DNA of 64,000 nt from Natronosalvus halobius (lineage in GTDB: Archaea; Halobacteriota; Halobacteria; Halobacteriales; Natrialbaceae): positions 1,798,001 through 1,862,000 of the forward strand of contig NZ_CP099997.1 in NCBI RefSeq assembly GCF_024138145.1, in the 5' to 3' direction. The stretch's first letter is position 1, and every line of letters begins with the position of its first letter. The position numbers and the translations under genes are program-made. Below the pieces are notes generated by a model. It was not told the DNA's origin and did no database searches. It saw only the letters and a program-made list of their open reading frames with translations. Shown piece after piece: positions 61,775 to 64,000 of this stretch.

Positions 61775-61895
61775 ACCGGCTCTTGTGACGGCGAGACCAA
61801 ATCCCTGTCCATCGCGTCGACTCTCTGGGCCGTACTCACGCAGGTGCCGTTACCGCGGGGGGGGACGACGACTGAGTATCTCGCCCGTCGACTCG

Positions 61896-62717
61896 CTACA
61901 GCAGGTGCCGACACGCCTCGAGCGGCGGGAACCAACGCGTTTCGTCGGCGCCCTCGTCGCGAATCACCGGATGGAACGGCTCGAGCGACCGAATCACGGG
62001 CGACTGCAAGTCGGTTCCTCGGGCCCGGTTGATCGTCACGCCCGACGCGCTCCGGGTGAACGCCGGGAGCATCAGCACGTCCAGGCCCTCCCAGGCAGCC
62101 GGGCCGTAGAGAAAACAGGGGAGCTTTCGCCCGCCGACCGAGAGCGCTGGGTGGTCGTGGCCGACGACGACTCGCTCGAGGTTCGAGGCCTCGCGGTTCT
62201 CGCGATTCTTGCGGTTCTCGTGATTCTCGTGATTCTCGTGATTCTCGTGATTCTCGGATTCCGCATCGACTCGCTCCAGGACGGGCTGCTCGTGCCCGTG
62301 GCAAACCAGCGTCTCCCCGTCGGCCAGCACGTACGCGTCGGGAGCGCGTCCGTCGTAGACCGCCTCGAGCATCCCGTCGTGGTTTCCGGGGGTGACCACC
62401 AGTTCGCCACCGGTCTCAGCAACGACCCGCTCGAGGCGAGTGACAGTCCAGTCGGCCCCACGGGGTACGGTCGAAAACGAGTGCAAGAGGTCGCCGGCGA
62501 CGACGACCATTTCGGCGTCGACGCGACCGAGCAGGCGCTCGAGGCGATCGATCACGTCGCCGCCGTCGTCGATCGGTGCCTCGATCCGAGAAGCCGCTGC
62601 CTTCCCGACGTGGAGGTCCGAGAGGACGAGTGCGTTGGCTCCCGGGACGAAGACGGCACGCTCGAGGAACTCGACGGGGGCGTCCACTCGAACGGAGTCG
62701 GGAAAAGCGCCGGCCAT
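61896..62717 (-). CDS. Metallophosphoesterase (PdeM/SbcD-like)
   Basis: A 273-residue calcineurin-like phosphoesterase. All metal motifs are present: D-x-H (VLSDLHVGKAAAS), GD (VVVAGDLLH), GNHD (VTPGNHDG) and the H motifs CHGHEQP and VVVGHDHPAL. A Glu-Asn-His/Lys-Asn-Arg repeat (about 153-176) lies between the last two. It resembles the small phosphoesterases that in other archaea or bacteria neighbour an Lhr-type helicase or DNA ligase; neither is next to it here. It is 4 bp from artA, same strand. Confidence 0.85.
   Translation of the reverse strand: MAGAFPDSVRVDAPVEFLERAVFVPGANALVLSDLHVGKAAASRIEAPIDDGGDVIDRLERLLGRVDAEMVVVAGDLLHSFSTVPRGADWTVTRLERVVAETGGELVVTPGNHDGMLEAVYDGRAPDAYVLADGETLVCHGHEQPVLERVDAESENHENHENHENHENRKNRENREASNLERVVVGHDHPALSVGGRKLPCFLYGPAAWEGLDVLMLPAFTRSASGVTINRARGTDLQSPVIRSLEPFHPVIRDEGADETRWFPPLEACRHLL
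62191..62257. repeat. In-frame 9 bp repeat in the metallophosphoesterase gene
   Basis: About seven 9 bp units of the form GATTCTCGT encode Glu-Asn-His or Glu-Asn-Arg triplets. It is placed inside the catalytic domain between two metal-ligand motifs, unusual for a repeat of this kind. Confidence 0.9.
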
Positions 62718-62721
62718 CGCC

Positions 62722-63699
62722 TCAATCGTCGCTCGAGGGCGTGATCTGCTCGCCTGTGGGGTCGGGTTTTCCGAGGGCCTCGGCGAGGTCGTACTCGGTC
62801 CCGGTGAGTACGAACAGCGCCTCCTCGAGCGGTTCTACGACCTCCGGAAGGATGCGAATCACGAGGTACGTGATCCCGACGAGGGCGACGATCGATAGCG
62901 ACTGGGCGACGAAGTTGTGGGCGACGAGGAACGACGTCCGGTCGGCGGGCGATCCCATGTACGTCGTCGTAATGTAGATCAGCGGGTCGTACTGGAACCA
63001 GCCGAAGGGCGAGGCGAGACCGATGAAGACGTTTCGGATCAGGTTCAGGAACCAGATGACGCCGATGGCGAGCGCGAACGCGGTGGCCTTTCGCCGGAGT
63101 GGCGCCTTCACGGCGGCGATCAATCCGCCGAAGATCGCCATGCTCCCGATGCCGGTACACGCGAGGACGATGTAGGTCGTTCGCCCCGTTACCGTCTCGT
63201 CGGGGTCGAAGTCGAAGCGACTCTTGTAGCCGTTCGCACCCTCGTTGAGGCCCGGGCTGTGGCCGAGCAGTTCCATCCCGTAGTGGGTCTGGGCAGCCGT
63301 CGTCTCGATCAGCCAGGTCCTGGCGAACGGAATCGTCTCGACGGGGAGGTAGATAATTCCCATGAAGGCGACCGCCTTCGTGAGCAAGAGCAGGGACGTT
63401 CGGCCCTGGTACAGGAGATACCCCGTGTACGCACACAGCGGAAGTGCGGCGAGGCTCAACATCGTCTGGATCGGGCTCTGGGCCTCGCCGTAGTAGTACG
63501 GAACCATCGTCAACCAAAAGACGCCGAAGACGACCCAGGCGCCGGCGGCCAGGTAGCGGGCGGCGTTCTCACGGGCCTGCCACTGGAGGAGCAGTGCGAG
63601 AACGAAGGCGCCGATCGCGACCCACGCCAGCGCGTCGGTGGCGCCGAACGACCCTACGGCCGCTGGCAGGACCGTTACGGGCGAGGAGGACATTGTCAC
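62722..63699 (-). CDS. artA: Archaeosortase A
   Basis: A 325-residue polytopic membrane transpeptidase that cleaves PGF-CTERM signals and attaches proteins such as S-layer glycoprotein to lipid. About eight helices; catalytic Cys is in VLACTGIGSM (C181), the Arg in FLNLIRNVFI (R222). A third active-site residue, Arg or His, would be in GSPADRTSFLVAHN (R254 or H261). Start ATG 63699; ATG 63693 is also possible. The PGF-CTERM protein at 46907 is a likely substrate. Confidence 0.9.
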   Translation of the reverse strand: MTMSSSPVTVLPAAVGSFGATDALAWVAIGAFVLALLLQWQARENAARYLAAGAWVVFGVFWLTMVPYYYGEAQSPIQTMLSLAALPLCAYTGYLLYQGRTSLLLLTKAVAFMGIIYLPVETIPFARTWLIETTAAQTHYGMELLGHSPGLNEGANGYKSRFDFDPDETVTGRTTYIVLACTGIGSMAIFGGLIAAVKAPLRRKATAFALAIGVIWFLNLIRNVFIGLASPFGWFQYDPLIYITTTYMGSPADRTSFLVAHNFVAQSLSIVALVGITYLVIRILPEVVEPLEEALFVLTGTEYDLAEALGKPDPTGEQITPSSDD

Positions 63700-63843
63700 G
63701 CGAATTGACGGACTCGAGCGCTATCAACCTGACGCTGTATGCCGCTCGGACGTGGTTGCGGTACTCGAGGCCACAGTCCACCACTGAAACGAGCGGCCCG
63801 AGAGACCGCGCCATTTTTGGCCATGTCGTGAGAACGCGTGCAC

Positions 63844-64000
63844 ATGGTCGACGTTCTCGACAACAAACGCGCCGCGACGCGGTTTCGAATCCTCGTCGAG
63901 ATCGCTGAACGGCAACCGGCCGTCAGCCAGGGCGAAATCGCCGCGGAAGTCGGCGTCACCAGTCAGGCCGTCAGCGAGTACATCCGCGACCTCGTCGAGG
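63844..64000 (+). CDS. HTH transcriptional regulator (partial)
   Basis: The first 52 residues of a protein cut by the right edge. RFRILVEIAERQPAVSQGEI and GVTSQAVSEYIRDLVE form a MarR/winged-helix DNA-binding domain at the very N-terminus. Haloarchaeal proteins of this type have a longer C-terminal domain of unknown role. It is divergent from artA across 144 bp; a regulatory link is possible but unproven. Confidence 0.8.
   Translation, partial: MVDVLDNKRAATRFRILVEIAERQPAVSQGEIAAEVGVTSQAVSEYIRDLVE

Overview
The window is a stretch of haloarchaeal chromosome. The evidence is: acidic, GC-rich proteins (D/E-rich, few Lys); Tat or lipoprotein signal peptides; archaeal DNA-repair, translation and lipid genes (FEN1, Pth2, phosphomevalonate decarboxylase); a TrmB-type sugar regulator; a bacterio-opsin-activator (Bat)-like regulator; an archaeosortase A with a PGF-CTERM substrate; and RdfA with an archaea-specific SMC-related protein. 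The genus cannot be fixed from sequence alone. A Natrialbaceae-like haloarchaeon is a reasonable guess. I saw no rRNA, tRNA, CRISPR array, intact insertion sequence or prophage.

Layout. 1-10.3 kb is a maltodextrin/alpha-glucan locus: a sugar-binding lipoprotein (cut by the left edge), two GH15 glucosidases, a MalK-like ATPase, a GH13 amylase and a TrmB regulator. 10.3-17.8 kb holds housekeeping and small unknown genes (GNAT, FEN1, mvaD, a coiled-coil protein, nth, RDD), with a cluster of four short-loop hairpins at 13.44-13.69 kb. 17.9-21.4 kb is the sdhCDBA operon. 21.5-28 kb carries an aspartoacylase-like enzyme, a GNAT with a zinc ribbon, a very large PAS/GAF/Bat regulator and a small HTH protein. 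28.3-33.1 kb has a flippase and an AGE-family epimerase, then an AT-richer patch with an RDD protein, a broken Gfo/Idh/MocA dehydrogenase and an orphan gene.

33.1-40.4 kb is dense with conserved genes: esterase, pth2, a DsbA-like thioredoxin, dcd, an HTH-ThiN regulator, a methyltransferase, a thioesterase, the cobalamin subunit of methylmalonyl-CoA mutase with its MeaB GTPase, and a family 4 uracil-DNA glycosylase. 40.7-43.5 kb is a phnDCE-type transporter, followed by hisH. 44.5-49.7 kb has small membrane or secreted proteins, an aldo/keto reductase and a two-gene operon of a Tp34-like lipoprotein plus a cohesin-like PGF-CTERM protein. 49.7-55.8 kb contains nurA, sph and rdfA on one strand, then a DUF3006-like gene and a ComEC-like metallo-beta-lactamase lipoprotein. 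55.8-64 kb returns to metabolism: ferredoxin, cyclophilin, a TrpD-like enzyme, a PNPOx-fold protein, fused AhbA-AhbB siroheme decarboxylase, threonine synthase, a metallophosphoesterase, archaeosortase A and the start of an HTH regulator.

At the DNA level, many intergenic gaps carry short tandem repeats with 19-31 bp units and unrelated sequences (23.69, 22.75, 28.29, 40.42, 44.24, 46.84, 51.13, 53.37 and 54.11 kb), and several genes contain in-frame 6-9 bp repeats. The protein groups I consider most worth study are the rdfA/sph/nurA neighbourhood and the Tp34-like/PGF-CTERM operon. The hairpin cluster and the intergenic repeats are the least explained nucleotide features.
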